Counted from the first letter of the stretch, positions 35,758 to 46,371 are shown. The stretch: 64,000 nucleotides of DNA from Bradyrhizobium roseum (GCF_030413175.1 NZ_CP129212.1:1860001-1924000); one strand, 5' to 3'. Translations and numbers: made by a program. The notes: generated by a model not told the origin, from the letters alone.

Positions 35758-37203
35758 ATGTTTGTGTTGCGTAACCAGCCGAAGGGCGCGCGGTTCGCGC
35801 TCTTCGGCATCGGTCTTTGCGTCTTCGCATTGATGCCGACCGAGATCGGATATCAGGATATCGCTTCGCTGCTGGCGCGCCAGCCCGGCGTCGCCGAGCG
35901 CTGGCATAAGCGGGTGTTCGCCTCGGCCGGAACCATCCAGGTCGCAACTTACTCTTTCGGCCGCCCGATCGGGACGTCCTCGCCGCAGACCGCGACCTAC
36001 CGCCTCGCCAGCCTCGACAATCAGGGCATCGACATCACGGGATCGGTGACGCGCAATCCGCTGATCGCCGCGCCACCGCGTTATCACGCCGCAGATTTTC
36101 CCAAGGTCGACCGCACACTGAAGGGCGACCGCCTAGTCGTGTCGCCGCCCTCGACGGAAACCGCTGTTCCCATCGGACGACCGCCGACGACCGAGGATCC
36201 CGCAACGTCGAATTCGTCGGTCAAGGGCGCCAAGACCGCCGAACAGGCGCCCGCCGACGCGCGTGCGCCGCTTGATCCCGAATTGCAGGCCGCACTGAGC
36301 GCGCCGCCCCTCGAGCAATTCGATGCGTCGCAAGGAACCAGGCCGCAGGATGTTCTCAAAACCGCGCCGGAGACGCGTGAGGCCGCCGAAAAGCCCGCGC
36401 CGCAGCGCGACGGCCTTTCCTTCAAGACCTCGAGTTTGTTTTTTGGTTCGTCACTCGGTTCGCCGGAGAACATCGAGCGCTGGCAGCCGGGCGAAGAGCC
36501 CGTCATCGTGATGCCGGACACGGCACCCGATCCCGAGATGAAGGTGATGGCCTCGCTGCCGGTCGATGCCGACGCTCCGGTGCGGGCCGGCGAGATGGGC
36601 GAGAGCGTCGCGCCGAAGGGCGAGGTCAATTCCGACAACCAGCGCGCCAAGACGCCCGCCGAGCGTCTCGGCCTGTTCGACGACAGATCGCGCGCCAAGT
36701 CGGAGAAGTGCCTGGCCGAAGCCGTCTATTTCGAAGCCCGCGGCGAGGCGGTGCGGGGCCAGATGGCGGTGGCGCAGGTGGTGCTGAACCGCGCCTTCTC
36801 CGGCAAATATCCGGAAACCGTGTGCGGCGTGGTCTACCAGAACAAGCATCGCCATCTGGCCTGCCAGTTCACCTTCGCCTGCGACAACAACAAGGACGTC
36901 ATTCGCGAACCCGAGATGTGGGAGCGCGCGCGCAAGATCGCGAAGGCGATGCTCGACGGCCAGATCTGGCTGCCGGAAGTCGACAAGTCGACGCACTACC
37001 ACGCCTATTGGGTGCGGCCGTCCTGGGTCAATGAAATGAAGCGGATGTACAAGACCGGCGTGCACACCTTTTACCGGCCGCGCGCCTGGGGTAACGGCAG
37101 CGACGCCCCGAGCTGGGGCACCGCCGCCGAGACCGCTGCGGTCTCCGCCAAACTCGCCGAAGCCGCGCAGAGCTCGGCCGAGCAGGTGAGCGCGAAAAGG
37201 TAA
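35758..37203 (+). CDS. Cell wall hydrolase (SleB-type, Hydrolase_2)
   Basis: This 481-residue protein has one N-terminal membrane segment (about residues 13-28, FALFGIGLCVFALMP). A long Pro/Ala/Glu-rich disordered region runs to about 310. The hydrolase domain starts at CLAEAVYFEARGE (from about residue 317), with the SleB-family Glu in YFEARGE, QMAVAQVVLNRAFSG, and CQFTFACD. SleB-type enzymes cleave peptidoglycan glycan strands. Membrane attachment with the catalytic domain in the periplasm is inferred. The ATG at 35758 is preferred over a TTG at 35743 because it lies closer to the hydrophobic segment. Confidence 0.88.
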   Translation: MFVLRNQPKGARFALFGIGLCVFALMPTEIGYQDIASLLARQPGVAERWHKRVFASAGTIQVATYSFGRPIGTSSPQTATYRLASLDNQGIDITGSVTRNPLIAAPPRYHAADFPKVDRTLKGDRLVVSPPSTETAVPIGRPPTTEDPATSNSSVKGAKTAEQAPADARAPLDPELQAALSAPPLEQFDASQGTRPQDVLKTAPETREAAEKPAPQRDGLSFKTSSLFFGSSLGSPENIERWQPGEEPVIVMPDTAPDPEMKVMASLPVDADAPVRAGEMGESVAPKGEVNSDNQRAKTPAERLGLFDDRSRAKSEKCLAEAVYFEARGEAVRGQMAVAQVVLNRAFSGKYPETVCGVVYQNKHRHLACQFTFACDNNKDVIREPEMWERARKIAKAMLDGQIWLPEVDKSTHYHAYWVRPSWVNEMKRMYKTGVHTFYRPRAWGNGSDAPSWGTAAETAAVSAKLAEAAQSSAEQVSAKR

Positions 37204-37232
37204 CGGCGTCGGTCACTGCTCTCCGCTCTCTC

Positions 37233-37475
37233 CGTCATTCCGGGGCGCGCCCCTTGGCGCGAGCCCGGAATCCATCTCTCCACGTCACTGGCGGCCCGAT
37301 GGATTCCGGGTTCTCGCTGCGCGAGCCCCGGAATGACCGGTGGGTGGAACGTCGCGACAGTTGCCACTCTCGTCATTCCGGGCGCGCCCCTTGGCACGAG
37401 CCCGGAATCCACCTCCCAACGTCATCTGCGGCCCGATGGATTCCGGGTTCTCGCTACGCGAGCCCCGGAATGACG
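37233..37475. repeat. Two tandem copies of a palindromic repeat, family E
   Basis: The 461-bp gap between genes (37204-37664) holds two copies of a roughly 105-bp element at 37233-37337 and 37371-37475. Each starts CGTCATTCCG, ends CGGAATGAC, and has internal arms CCCGGAATCCA and TGGATTCCGGG. Each copy is a nested inverted repeat, and they differ at only a few positions. The rest of the gap (37476-37664) has no gene I can support. Confidence 0.85.
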
Positions 37476-37664
37476 GGGAGGGTCGTCGAGCGCAAGTGCC
37501 AATCCCTTCGCAGATTGCCCTCATTGCCCTCGCTGATTTTGCAAGGCTGCCTTGCAGTGAAAAATAATTCCACCACGGCTCTTGGGCTTTTCATGCAATT
37601 GCATTAACTCACCGTAACATTTTGCTCGGTCGACTCCGGGCGCCGATCGATTTGGGGGAAAACC

Positions 37665-38924
37665 ATGGCGGCAACGAGCGGCGACATCAGCCCAACTTCC
37701 GGACCGGGCCTTACCTGGCGAACACCGCTGGTGATCATCATCTGCGGTTGCCTGATTGCGCTGCTGAGCTTCGGGCCGCGCTCGACCCTCGGCTTCTTCG
37801 TCCAGCCGATGAGCCGCGAATTCGCCTGGGGCCGCGACGTGTTCGGTCTCGCGCTGGCGCTACAGAATCTGCTGTGGGGGCTCGGCCAGCCGGTGGCCGG
37901 CGCCATCGCCGACCGCTTCGGCATTTTGCGCGTGATGATCGTCGGCGCGCTGCTCTATGCCGGTGGTCTCTTCCTGATGCGCTATTCCACCACGCCGCTG
38001 TCGCTCGATCTCGGCGCGGGCGTGCTGATCGGATTCGGCCTGTCAGGCTGTTCGTTCAACCTGGTGCTGTCGGCGTTCAGCAAGCTGCTGCCGCCGGAGA
38101 AGCGCGGCCTTGCGCTCGGCGCCGGCACTGCGGCCGGCTCGTTCGGACAGTTTCTGTTCGCGCCGTTCGGAGTCGCGATGATCGACAATTTCGGCTGGCA
38201 GGCCGCGCTCACCGTGTTTGCCTTGCTGATGCTGTTGATCGTGCCGTTGTCGCTGGCGATCGCGACGCCGTCATCGACGGCGCCGGCCGCGAACGCGCCT
38301 GCCGCAGACCAACAGTCGTTCAAAACGGCGCTGGCGGAGGCGTTCGGTCATCGCTCCTATGTGCTGCTGGTGGCGGGCTTCTTCACCTGCGGTTTCCAGC
38401 TCGCGTTCATCACCGTGCATCTGCCGGCCTATCTCGCCGATCGCGGCGTTACGGCACAGACCGGCGGCTGGGTCGTCGCCGCCATCGGACTGTTCAACAT
38501 CATCGGCTCGCTTAGCGTCGGCGTGCTGCAGAACAAGTTTCCCAAGCGCTATATCCTGTCGGCGCTGTATCTGACCCGCGCGCTGTCGATCCTGGCGTTT
38601 ATCTCGTTTCCGATCACCACCTTCTCGGCGATTGTGTTCGGCGCGGTCACAGGCCTCTCCTGGCTATCGACGGTGCCGCCGACCTCGGCGCTGGTGGCGT
38701 TGATGTTCGGCACCCGCTGGTTCGCCACGTTGTACGGCTTCGCCTTCGTCAGCCATCAGGTCGGCGGCTTCCTCGGCGTCTGGCTTGGCGGCGTGGTGTT
38801 CGAGCAGTTCGGCTCCTATACGCCGATCTGGTGGCTCTCCATCATGTTCGGCGTGCTGTCGGCGCTGATCAACCTGCCGATCGTCGAGCAGCCGGTCGCG
38901 CGCCCGGTTGCGCAACCCGCCTGA
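37665..38924 (+). CDS. MFS transporter
   Basis: This 419-residue major facilitator superfamily transporter has twelve predicted membrane segments. The TM2-3 motif region is GAIADRFGILRVMIVGALLYAGG (adjoining pieces), and the MCT-like loop after TM4 is LPPEKRGLALGAGTAAGS. A central hydrophilic loop lies around residues 205-222. It resembles the MFS protein at the start of the window in its overall type (oxalate/monocarboxylate-like), but the substrate is unknown. GGGGGAAAA precedes the ATG. The AcuI-type reductase gene follows 41 bp after it, possibly in the same transcript. Confidence 0.9.
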   Translation: MAATSGDISPTSGPGLTWRTPLVIIICGCLIALLSFGPRSTLGFFVQPMSREFAWGRDVFGLALALQNLLWGLGQPVAGAIADRFGILRVMIVGALLYAGGLFLMRYSTTPLSLDLGAGVLIGFGLSGCSFNLVLSAFSKLLPPEKRGLALGAGTAAGSFGQFLFAPFGVAMIDNFGWQAALTVFALLMLLIVPLSLAIATPSSTAPAANAPAADQQSFKTALAEAFGHRSYVLLVAGFFTCGFQLAFITVHLPAYLADRGVTAQTGGWVVAAIGLFNIIGSLSVGVLQNKFPKRYILSALYLTRALSILAFISFPITTFSAIVFGAVTGLSWLSTVPPTSALVALMFGTRWFATLYGFAFVSHQVGGFLGVWLGGVVFEQFGSYTPIWWLSIMFGVLSALINLPIVEQPVARPVAQPA

Positions 38925-38965
38925 TGCGGTAAACACTTTCCGGATAACAGTCCGGGGAGTTTGCC

Positions 38966-39952
38966 GTGGGAACGTTCAAGGCGATCAGGATCGACAAGGC
39001 GGAGAAGGGCACCACCGCCGCGCTGACGCAATTCGACGAAGCCGAGCTGATGGAGGGCGACGTCACCGTCGCCGTCGAATGGTCGACGTTGAACTACAAG
39101 GATGGCCTGGCCGTCACCGGCAAGGCTCCGGTGGTGCGGCGTTTCCCGATGATCGCCGGCATCGATTTCGCCGGCACCGTCAAAGAGTCCTCGCATCCGG
39201 ACTGGAAGGCCGGCGACAAGGTCGTCTGCAACGGCTGGGGCATGGGCGAAACCCATCTCGGGGCCTATGCGGAAAAAGCGCGCGTCAAGGGCGACTGGCT
39301 GGTGCGGCTGCCCGACAACATCTCGACCCGTGAGGCGATGGCGATCGGCACCGCCGGATATACCGCGATGCTGTCGGTGCTGGCGCTGGAAAAGCACGGC
39401 CTGACGCCCGCGAGCGGCCCTGTGGTGGTTACCGGCGCCGCCGGCGGCGTCGGTTCGGTGGCCACTGCCGTGCTCTCGAAACTCGGCTATCACGTCATTG
39501 CATCCACCGGGCGGATGTCGGAGGCGGACTATCTGAAGGGCCTCGGCGCTGCCGAGGTCATCGACCGCGCCGAGCTCGCAGGGCCCGCCAAGCCGCTTGC
39601 TAAAGAGCGCTGGGCGGGTGGCGTCGACAGCGTCGGGTCGACCACGCTCGCGAATCTGCTGTCGATGACGAAATATGGCGGGGCGATCGCCGCCTGCGGC
39701 CTGGCCGCCGGCATGGATCTGCCGTCCTCGGTCGCCCCTTTTATTTTGCGCGGGGTGTGCCTTCTGGGCATCGATTCCGTGATGTGTCCTTTGGCCCAGC
39801 GAAAGCTTGCCTGGAACCGGCTTGCCAGCGATCTGGATAGAGGTAAACTAGCTGAAATCACTCAGGAAATTAACCTTGATCAGGTTGTCGGCGCCGGCGC
39901 GCAGATTTTGGCTGGTCAGGTTCGCGGTCGAATCGTGGTAAAAATTCTCTAA
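38966..39952 (+). CDS. AcuI/YhdH-type NADPH-dependent acryloyl-CoA reductase family oxidoreductase
   Basis: This 328-residue zinc-independent medium-chain reductase belongs to the YhdH/AcuI family, whose known members reduce acryloyl-CoA to propionyl-CoA. It shows the ENxR-like N-terminal block [27 protein letters not shown], the nucleotide-binding [14 protein letters not shown] (about residues 153-166), and [18 protein letters not shown]. The start is a GTG at 38966 with GGGGAG upstream. It follows an MFS gene. Acrylate detoxification is inferred from the family. Confidence 0.9.
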   Translation: MGTFKAIRIDKAEKGTTAALTQFDEAELMEGDVTVAVEWSTLNYKDGLAVTGKAPVVRRFPMIAGIDFAGTVKESSHPDWKAGDKVVCNGWGMGETHLGAYAEKARVKGDWLVRLPDNISTREAMAIGTAGYTAMLSVLALEKHGLTPASGPVVVTGAAGGVGSVATAVLSKLGYHVIASTGRMSEADYLKGLGAAEVIDRAELAGPAKPLAKERWAGGVDSVGSTTLANLLSMTKYGGAIAACGLAAGMDLPSSVAPFILRGVCLLGIDSVMCPLAQRKLAWNRLASDLDRGKLAEITQEINLDQVVGAGAQILAGQVRGRIVVKIL

Positions 39953-39966
39953 CGGCGTTCAGACTT

Positions 39967-40003
39967 TACCAACCAACCTGCTCCAATGTTGCCACGGTTG
40001 GTA
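39967..40003. terminator. Inverted repeat after the AcuI-type gene
   Basis: TACCAACC (39967-39974) is perfectly inverted to GGTTGGTA (39996-40003). It lies 14 bp after the stop codon and before the next gene. No T-run follows, so terminator function is uncertain. Confidence 0.35.
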
Positions 40004-40060
40004 TGGTAAGCACGGGGTAAAGGCGGGCGCCCGCGCTCTTTAGTAAGTTGGAGTAGCTGC

Positions 40061-40669
40061 ATGCTTGCGCGTTTGATTTTGGGGGCCTTCACGGCAGCCG
40101 CGATGATCGTTCCTGCAATGGCCGGGAGCATGAATGCCGACGAGGCGCGCAGGTTCGTGAACGGCAAGGTTTTCGCCTTCACCTGCTTTGACGGCACCCG
40201 CGGCGCTGGTCGCATCCTCGACGATCTCGGTGCCACCGGTTCGATCCAGTTCAGCGGCTCGGGCCCGATCCGTCATGTGCGGCTGCCCGGCAATACGCTG
40301 CAGATCCGCGGTCAGTCCGTTTGCGCCTCGATCAAGGGCCTGCCGTTCGAACCGTGCTTCAATCTCGACAAGCGTGACGACCGCTCGTTCCGCGGCTCCG
40401 TCTCGGGCATGGGCTTCGCCTATTGCGATTTCCGCCATCAGGGCGCGTCGCAGATGCTGATGGCGCGCTCGGTGGCGCGGCCGCGCTCGCTGCATCGCCA
40501 GGAGCCGGCACGTACGGCGTCCGACGTGCGAGCCGAAGTCGCGGCGCGGGTCGAAGTCCCCGCCGTCGATAGCGCCAAGCTCGAGCCGGTGAAATCCGCG
40601 CCGAAGGCCGAGCAGTCAGAGCCGGCGAAGGCCGAGGGTGCGGCAGAGTTGCGCCGCTCGACGGATTGA
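40061..40669 (+). CDS. Exported protein of unknown function
   Basis: I do not recognise this 202-residue protein. It has a signal peptide (MLARLILGAFTAAAMIVPAMA, cleavage near residue 21) and a compact Cys-containing region (Cys at about 46, 88, 100 and 127), including TGSIQFSGSGPIRHVRLPGNTL in two adjoining parts. A charged Ala/Glu/Lys-rich tail from about residue 150 may be disordered. The pattern suggests a periplasmic protein with one or two disulfides. GGAG lies 8 bp before the ATG. Confidence 0.75.
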   Translation: MLARLILGAFTAAAMIVPAMAGSMNADEARRFVNGKVFAFTCFDGTRGAGRILDDLGATGSIQFSGSGPIRHVRLPGNTLQIRGQSVCASIKGLPFEPCFNLDKRDDRSFRGSVSGMGFAYCDFRHQGASQMLMARSVARPRSLHRQEPARTASDVRAEVAARVEVPAVDSAKLEPVKSAPKAEQSEPAKAEGAAELRRSTD

Positions 40670-40890
40670 ACGACATCGGTGGGCTAGCCTGCTCGCCGGC
40701 GATTGCTGATGCCCCTGACATGAATCCGCGCGCGGCTCACCGGTCGCGGCAATGGCGTTGCACCATTTTCCTTGTCCGGTCACGCCCGGCCGTAGTGATA
40801 CGGCCTGCCTCGTTCACATCCCGGTAGCTAGTCTCATTCCATTGGTGCCGACAGAAGACCGGGAGGCGGTCCAACCGATGAGTAGCAATC

Positions 40891-41124
40891 ATGCCGCTGT
40901 ATTTTTTTCGGATCAGCCACGGCCGGTATGCCGGGGCATCCGATCAGGGCGCTGAATTCGAAAGCCGCGAGGCGGCCTGGTCCGAGATGACCAAGGTCTG
41001 CGGCAATCTGCTCGGCAGTCTTGCGCGAAGCCTGAAACAGAACGCCGAATGGCAGATGGAATTGCTGGACGAAGCCAGGAGGCCGGTTTTCCGCATTCGT
41101 CTTGTCGCCGAATCCGTCGGCTAG
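40891..41124 (+). CDS. DUF6894 family small protein
   Basis: This 77-residue protein begins MPLYFFRISHGRYAGASDQGAEFES in two pieces, with EAAWSEM and a C-terminal MELLDEARRPVFRIRLVAE. This is the pattern of the DUF6894 family common in Bradyrhizobium-type genomes. Function is unknown. No strong ribosome site precedes the ATG at 40891. It stands alone between the exported protein and the chemoreceptor. Confidence 0.78.
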   Translation: MPLYFFRISHGRYAGASDQGAEFESREAAWSEMTKVCGNLLGSLARSLKQNAEWQMELLDEARRPVFRIRLVAESVG

Positions 41125-41284
41125 CCAAGCCAGCACGCATTCCGTCCGTAGTTGTACGGGGCGCAGTATTAACGGTCGTTTGCAACCTGCTGCTTACGGT
41201 TACCGAGTATTCCCGGCGCGTCAACGATGACGGTGATCCAGATCGGTCGGCGGCGCCATACTCCAATATTTGAGAGAACTCGCC

Positions 41285-42973
41285 ATGTCCGCACTTTCGA
41301 TCCGCGCCAAGGTCATCGCCGTGATAGCATTCCTGCTGATCGCGATGTCGGGCATGGGCCTGCTCGCGATCCGCAGCATGCAGGCAATCAACGCCCATAC
41401 GGTGGAAATCGCCTCCAGCTGGCTTCCGAGCGTCCGGGTGCTCGGCGATCTGCGCACGGACATCAATCTGTTCCGCATCGCGCTGCGCGCCCATGTGATG
41501 GCGGAAACGCTCGAGGCGAAGGCCGCCAACGACAAGCGGCTGGCGGGCATCCTCGAAAGGATCGCGAAGGATCGCAAGGCTTACGAACAGCTGATCAACT
41601 CTGCCGAAGAGCGCTCCATCTATCAGAACTGGTCGACCGCCTGGGACAAATATATCGCCGGCGTTCAGGACGTCATCGTGCTGTCGCGCGGCAGCATCGG
41701 GCGAATTCCGACCGAAGCGAGCGAAGCCATCTCCAAAAAGGTCGCGGTCATCGCCGCCGAATCCGATGCCATCCTCGAGAAGGGAATCAATCTCAACAAT
41801 GCGGGCGCCGAAACCGCGACGCGGCAGGCGGCCGAGGGCTACAATTCTGCATTCTGGCTGGTGCTGAGCATTGTCGCTGCGTGCGTCATCGGCGGCATCG
41901 GCGTCGGGATCTATCTGGTGCGCGACCTCTCCAACGGCATTGCTGCCATCGTCAAGCCGATGCAGGCTTTGGGAAGCGGCGACCTTTCCGCCGAAGTGAC
42001 GCGCCGCGGCGAGAAGACCGAAATCGGCGCCATGGCGGATGCCTTGCAGGTGTTCAAGGATGCGCTGATCGCCAAGAAGGCTGCCGATGAGGCTGCCGCC
42101 GTTGATGCGGAAGCCAAGATCGAGCGCGGCCGCCGGGTCGATGGCATTACGCGCGACTTCGAAGCTATGATTGGCGAGATCGTCGAAACCGTGTCGTCGG
42201 CCTCGACCGAACTGGAGGCTTCTGCGGGCACGCTGACCGCGACGGCCGAGCGCGCGCAGGAACTGACCACCACCGTCGCCTCGGCCTCGGAAGAAGCTTC
42301 GACCAATGTGCAGTCGGTCGCTTCCGCGACAGAGGAGATGGCATCCTCCGTCAACGAGATCAGCCGGCAGGTGCAGGAATCCGCGCGGATGGCCAGCGAG
42401 GCCGTGGAGCAGGCCTCGCGGACCAACGATCGGGTCGGCGAATTGTCGAAAGCCGCTGCCCGCATCGGCGACGTGATCGAACTCATCAACAACATCGCGG
42501 GCCAGACCAATTTGCTGGCACTCAACGCCACCATCGAGGCGGCGCGTGCCGGTGAGGCCGGCCGCGGCTTCGCGGTCGTTGCCTCGGAAGTGAAGGCGCT
42601 GGCGGAACAGACCGCCAAGGCCACCGGCGAGATCGGGCAACAGATCACTGGCATCCAGGCTGCGACCCAGGACTCGGTCGGCGCCATCCAGGAAATCTCC
42701 GGCACCATCGGAAAGCTTGCCGAGATTTCCTCCGCGATTGCCGCCGCCGTGGAAGAACAGGGCGCGGCGACGCAGGAAATCTCCCGCAACGTGCAGCAGG
42801 CCGCGCAGGGCACGCAGATGGTCTCCGCCAACATCACCGACGTGCAGCGCGGCGCGACCGAAACTGAGACGGCTTCATCCCATGTCCTTTCGGCAGCGCA
42901 GTCTCTGTCGAGCGACAGCAACCGTCTCAAGAACGAGGTCGCCAAATTCCTCGAGTCGGTGCGCGCCGCCTGA
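41285..42973 (+). CDS. Methyl-accepting chemotaxis protein
   Basis: This 562-residue chemoreceptor has TM1 at about 8-30 and a periplasmic four-helix-bundle sensor (about 31-188). TM2 is at 189-212, a HAMP domain at 213-265, and a cytoplasmic signalling domain at about 290-562. The hairpin tip that binds CheA/CheW is present ([35 protein letters not shown]). The ligand is unknown. No C-terminal CheR/CheB pentapeptide is visible. The ATG at 41285 follows GAGAGAA. It is a single gene, convergent with the DUF2339 gene. Confidence 0.96.
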   Translation: MSALSIRAKVIAVIAFLLIAMSGMGLLAIRSMQAINAHTVEIASSWLPSVRVLGDLRTDINLFRIALRAHVMAETLEAKAANDKRLAGILERIAKDRKAYEQLINSAEERSIYQNWSTAWDKYIAGVQDVIVLSRGSIGRIPTEASEAISKKVAVIAAESDAILEKGINLNNAGAETATRQAAEGYNSAFWLVLSIVAACVIGGIGVGIYLVRDLSNGIAAIVKPMQALGSGDLSAEVTRRGEKTEIGAMADALQVFKDALIAKKAADEAAAVDAEAKIERGRRVDGITRDFEAMIGEIVETVSSASTELEASAGTLTATAERAQELTTTVASASEEASTNVQSVASATEEMASSVNEISRQVQESARMASEAVEQASRTNDRVGELSKAAARIGDVIELINNIAGQTNLLALNATIEAARAGEAGRGFAVVASEVKALAEQTAKATGEIGQQITGIQAATQDSVGAIQEISGTIGKLAEISSAIAAAVEEQGAATQEISRNVQQAAQGTQMVSANITDVQRGATETETASSHVLSAAQSLSSDSNRLKNEVAKFLESVRAA

Positions 42974-42977
42974 GTGC

Positions 42978-45689
42978 TTAGCCTCCCGCGGGCGCGGCCG
43001 GCGCAGCCGCCGCCTGCCTGCGGAACAGGATGCGCTGGTACAGCCAGCCGATCGCCACCAGCACCAGGCCGAGGCCCATGAACGACAGCGCGCGATAGAC
43101 GCCCGTGAGTGTCGACATGTCGATCAGGAAGGCTTTCAGGATCGTCAGTGCGATCACGACCGCTGACGCCAGCCGGGCGCGCTGCGAGTTGAACAGAATG
43201 CCGACGCCGAGCAGGACGACACCGAACGCCAGATACGCAATCGAGTAGGTGTATTGCTCCGCGCCGGTGGTCGGCCCGCGCGCAATGACCGGGCCGTGAT
43301 ACAATCGCCTGATCTCGAATGTCACGTAGGCGAGCGCGAGGACGAGCGCCGCCGCCGCGATCGTATTGGCGTAGGCGACCGGGCGGCGTCCGGCGACGGC
43401 ATAGGACAACAGCAGCGCCAGCACGGCCGGCAGGGCATAGCCGAGCAGCAGCAAATTGATGACGAGGCCTCCGATATCGATCCATCGCAGCATCGGGTTT
43501 TCCAGCAGCAGCAGCCCGGCCACCGTCGCGAGGCCGGCAAAGGCCGTCAGCAGGATCGCGCCGGCATTGTGAATCACGCTGCCGGTGCGGATGCGCAGGC
43601 GTTCCAGTCCGATCGCCATGGCGAGCGTGGCGCAGACCTGCAGCGCCACCTCGGTCAAGTCGGCGCTGGCGCGATAGACGTCGCCCTGGTTGACGGCGTG
43701 CCGGATTTCCATGAACGCCAGCAGCACCGTGAACAGGATCGCGGCGGCCTCCACCGTCCGCAGCGGCGCGTCGTCGCCGCCGCGGCGCAGCAGGATGCTG
43801 CCGCCCCAGAACGCCGCCGCCGGAATGCCGTAGCCCCACAACAGCCAGTTGAAGATCGGCGTGGCGCCGACGGCGTCACCTGCGATGCGCGGCTCGTAGC
43901 CGATGCGCAGCACCACGATGCCGGCGAGCACGGAAGCGAGCACGCGCAGGAAAGCGATCGGCCGCTGCGTCGATATCCAGGCGGTGCCCGCCGACATCAG
44001 CGCCAGCGCGATCGTCAGCCAGCCCTTTTCCAGCGCGAAGGTCAGCGCCAGCGCCAATGCTGCGAGCGTGCCGGTCGCAAACAGCGCGATCGACGCCTGC
44101 AGCCCCGGACGGTCCTCGCGTTTCGACAGGATCTCGGTTGCGGCGGCGAAGGCTGCGGCGAGCACGACCGCGACGATGGCGAACGGAATCGAGCGGTCGA
44201 GATGCGCGATGCGGGCATAGAGCGCGACCAGCAGCGCCAACGGCGTGAACACGCCTGCAGCCGACCAGATCACCGGAATGACCGGGCCCGCGAAGCGGCC
44301 TTGCGCCAAAAATCCGGCCATGCCGAAGCCTGCGGCGAAGATCGCGGCCGATATCAGATGCAGCGAAACCGATCCATCGGTGGCGTTCGGTCCGATGCCT
44401 TGCAGCGGGCCGCCGGGCAGCACCAGCATGTCCGGATTGGCGCGCACGGCCCATTCGGCGAACACCACAAAGACGAGCGCCGCGGCGGCCCCGACCGCGC
44501 CGGCAGCGGCATCGCTGCGCCAGGCGACCACGAGGCTGCCGGCCACCAGCAGGCCGAACACGATCATCGCGGTGTCGGCATGAAAACTGTTGAGCACGAT
44601 CAGGGTCGCGCCAAGCAGATAAGCGGCAAGCGAGCCCGACGAGACCGGCTCGATCTCGCCTTCGTCGGCGGGCGGGCCGAACATGAAGCCGCATACCACC
44701 AGCAGCGCCGCGAGAATGAATCCGGCCAGCACGTGGAACGCGTGCGGGGCCACCATCGACGGGCCGCATTGCAGGCACGGGAAGGTCCACAGCAGCGCAA
44801 AGGCGATCGTTGTGACCGCGAGCCAGCGCCACAGCCTGATGCGTGCCAGACCAAAGGCGGCCGCGGTGACGATCGCAAGATAGATGTAGAGCGCCCAGAA
44901 GTCCGGCTTGCCGGACGAGACCAGGACCGGGGTTGCGAACGCGCCGACGACGCCGAGACCGGCCAGCGCCGGCCCATGCAGCAGCGCAGCGGCCAGCGTG
45001 CCCATCGCCACCAGGCCGAGCAATACGAATGCGGTCGCCGGCACCAGAAAACCGTACAGCGCATAGGCCGCATAGACCGTCGCAAACGCGACCGCCGTTC
45101 CGGCCGCGGTCAGGATGGCGGGGATATTGGCGATCGGCGTCGCTTCAATGGTGGAGATGCTCTCCTTGCGGCGAGTCCATTCGCCTGCCAGCAGCAACGC
45201 GAGCGCGAACACGCCGCCAAGCATCACGCGTACGCCGGGGCCGATCAGGCCCGCCTCGATCGAATAGCGCACCATGAAGAAGCCGCCGAGCGCCAGCGTC
45301 AGCCCGCCGACCCACACCACCCAGCGCGTGCCGATGGTTTCCTCAAAACCGCGTTCGCGCGCCGGTACGGGGGGTGGTGGCGGCGACACCGGGTCTTCCG
45401 CGGCCTGTCCGGAAGTCTCGGGCGCCGCAACAGGTGCGACCGGCTCTGCGTCGGGAATGATCGGCGGCGGTGTCGGTATGGCCGTGGTCGAGGCCGGCGG
45501 TAGGGTCCGTTCGAACGCTTCGAACGGCGTCAGCGGGGGAGGCATGGCCGCAGCCGCGGTCGCCGGTGCGGCCTGGAACGCCTCCAGGCGCTTGCGCAAC
45601 TCCGTCACCTCGTTCATGGCCTTTCGCGCGACGACCAGGGCAACGATCGCGATCGCGATCGCGAAGAAAACGAAGGGGTCTTCGAACAT
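42978..45689 (-). CDS. DUF2339 large polytopic membrane protein
   Basis: This 903-residue protein is of the DUF2339 family. It has one N-terminal membrane segment (about residues 7-22), a coiled, Pro/Ala-rich linker (25-110), the family signature ETIGTRWVVWVGGLTLALGG, and then more than twenty hydrophobic segments to the C-terminus. The function is unknown for the family. The ATG at 45689 is chosen because GGAGG lies 6 bp upstream of it. A start at 45713 would place that site inside the gene. It is convergent with the chemoreceptor, with four bases between the stops. Confidence 0.9.
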   Translation of the reverse strand: MFEDPFVFFAIAIAIVALVVARKAMNEVTELRKRLEAFQAAPATAAAAMPPPLTPFEAFERTLPPASTTAIPTPPPIIPDAEPVAPVAAPETSGQAAEDPVSPPPPPVPARERGFEETIGTRWVVWVGGLTLALGGFFMVRYSIEAGLIGPGVRVMLGGVFALALLLAGEWTRRKESISTIEATPIANIPAILTAAGTAVAFATVYAAYALYGFLVPATAFVLLGLVAMGTLAAALLHGPALAGLGVVGAFATPVLVSSGKPDFWALYIYLAIVTAAAFGLARIRLWRWLAVTTIAFALLWTFPCLQCGPSMVAPHAFHVLAGFILAALLVVCGFMFGPPADEGEIEPVSSGSLAAYLLGATLIVLNSFHADTAMIVFGLLVAGSLVVAWRSDAAAGAVGAAAALVFVVFAEWAVRANPDMLVLPGGPLQGIGPNATDGSVSLHLISAAIFAAGFGMAGFLAQGRFAGPVIPVIWSAAGVFTPLALLVALYARIAHLDRSIPFAIVAVVLAAAFAAATEILSKREDRPGLQASIALFATGTLAALALALTFALEKGWLTIALALMSAGTAWISTQRPIAFLRVLASVLAGIVVLRIGYEPRIAGDAVGATPIFNWLLWGYGIPAAAFWGGSILLRRGGDDAPLRTVEAAAILFTVLLAFMEIRHAVNQGDVYRASADLTEVALQVCATLAMAIGLERLRIRTGSVIHNAGAILLTAFAGLATVAGLLLLENPMLRWIDIGGLVINLLLLGYALPAVLALLLSYAVAGRRPVAYANTIAAAALVLALAYVTFEIRRLYHGPVIARGPTTGAEQYTYSIAYLAFGVVLLGVGILFNSQRARLASAVVIALTILKAFLIDMSTLTGVYRALSFMGLGLVLVAIGWLYQRILFRRQAAAAPAAPAGG

Positions 45690-45864
45690 CTGGCCTCCAG
45701 GCGGGCGCATCAAAGCGGCAACCGGCCACGTCCGCAGCCCGGTTGCAATCCTCTGTGCAGGTTTGTGCGCTAAAAGTTCAAATCAGGCCCGCGAGGTCAA
45801 TGTCGCGGGCGTTGCAGAAATGTGTATGGCATTTTCGTGCCATGCTTTCAGGTGCTTACGGCCG

Positions 45865-46371
45865 CTACTCCAGATCGAGCTGGAACGGCCGGCCTTCGAT
45901 CGTCATGGTGCCGGGGCCCATTTCGTCCAGCGCCCGCAGCATCCGTCCCTCGCGCCCCAGCGCCTTGTCGGCAAGGCTCACGATCAGCCGGTTGGGAGAT
46001 GCGATCGGCGAGCGGGCGCGGATCTGCCGGGCGATTTCGATCTCGTCGCGGTGCGGGTTGAGCAGGCAGGCGGCGGCAAAGGCGCTCGCGGTCGAGCGGC
46101 TGATCCCGGCATAGCAGTGCACCACCATTGGTGCGCTGCGGTCCCAGCCGCGGACGAAATTCAGCACCCGCTCGATATGATGATCGGCAGGTGCCGTGAA
46201 GCCGTCCATCTGCTCGGTGATGTCGTCCATCGACACCCTCAGGTGATTGGCTTCGAGCACTGAAACCGGGCGCTGCACCTGATCGACATTCGCCATCACG
46301 GTAAGGATGTGGCTGGCGCCGGTAACCCTGACGGTCTCGGGAAGTGCGGCGAGCGAACAGACGTGAAGCAT
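45865..46371 (-). CDS. Cysteine-based protein tyrosine/dual-specificity phosphatase-like protein
   Basis: This 168-residue protein has the CX5R phosphatase loop HCYAGISRS (Cys86, Arg92) and an upstream acidic residue region (MDDITEQMDGF, about 48-58) that could supply the general acid. It resembles the small alphaproteobacterial dual-specificity-like phosphatases. The substrate is not known. AAGGATC precedes the ATG at 46371. It starts the minus-strand block that runs back to the DUF2339 gene but is separated from it by 175 bp. Confidence 0.85.
   Translation of the reverse strand: MLHVCSLAALPETVRVTGASHILTVMANVDQVQRPVSVLEANHLRVSMDDITEQMDGFTAPADHHIERVLNFVRGWDRSAPMVVHCYAGISRSTASAFAAACLLNPHRDEIEIARQIRARSPIASPNRLIVSLADKALGREGRMLRALDEMGPGTMTIEGRPFQLDLE

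Noticed and set aside
40752..40955. 67-codon plus-strand frame before the DUF6894 gene
   Set aside because: It overlaps the DUF6894 gene in another phase, has no ribosome site, and has unusual composition for a protein here.
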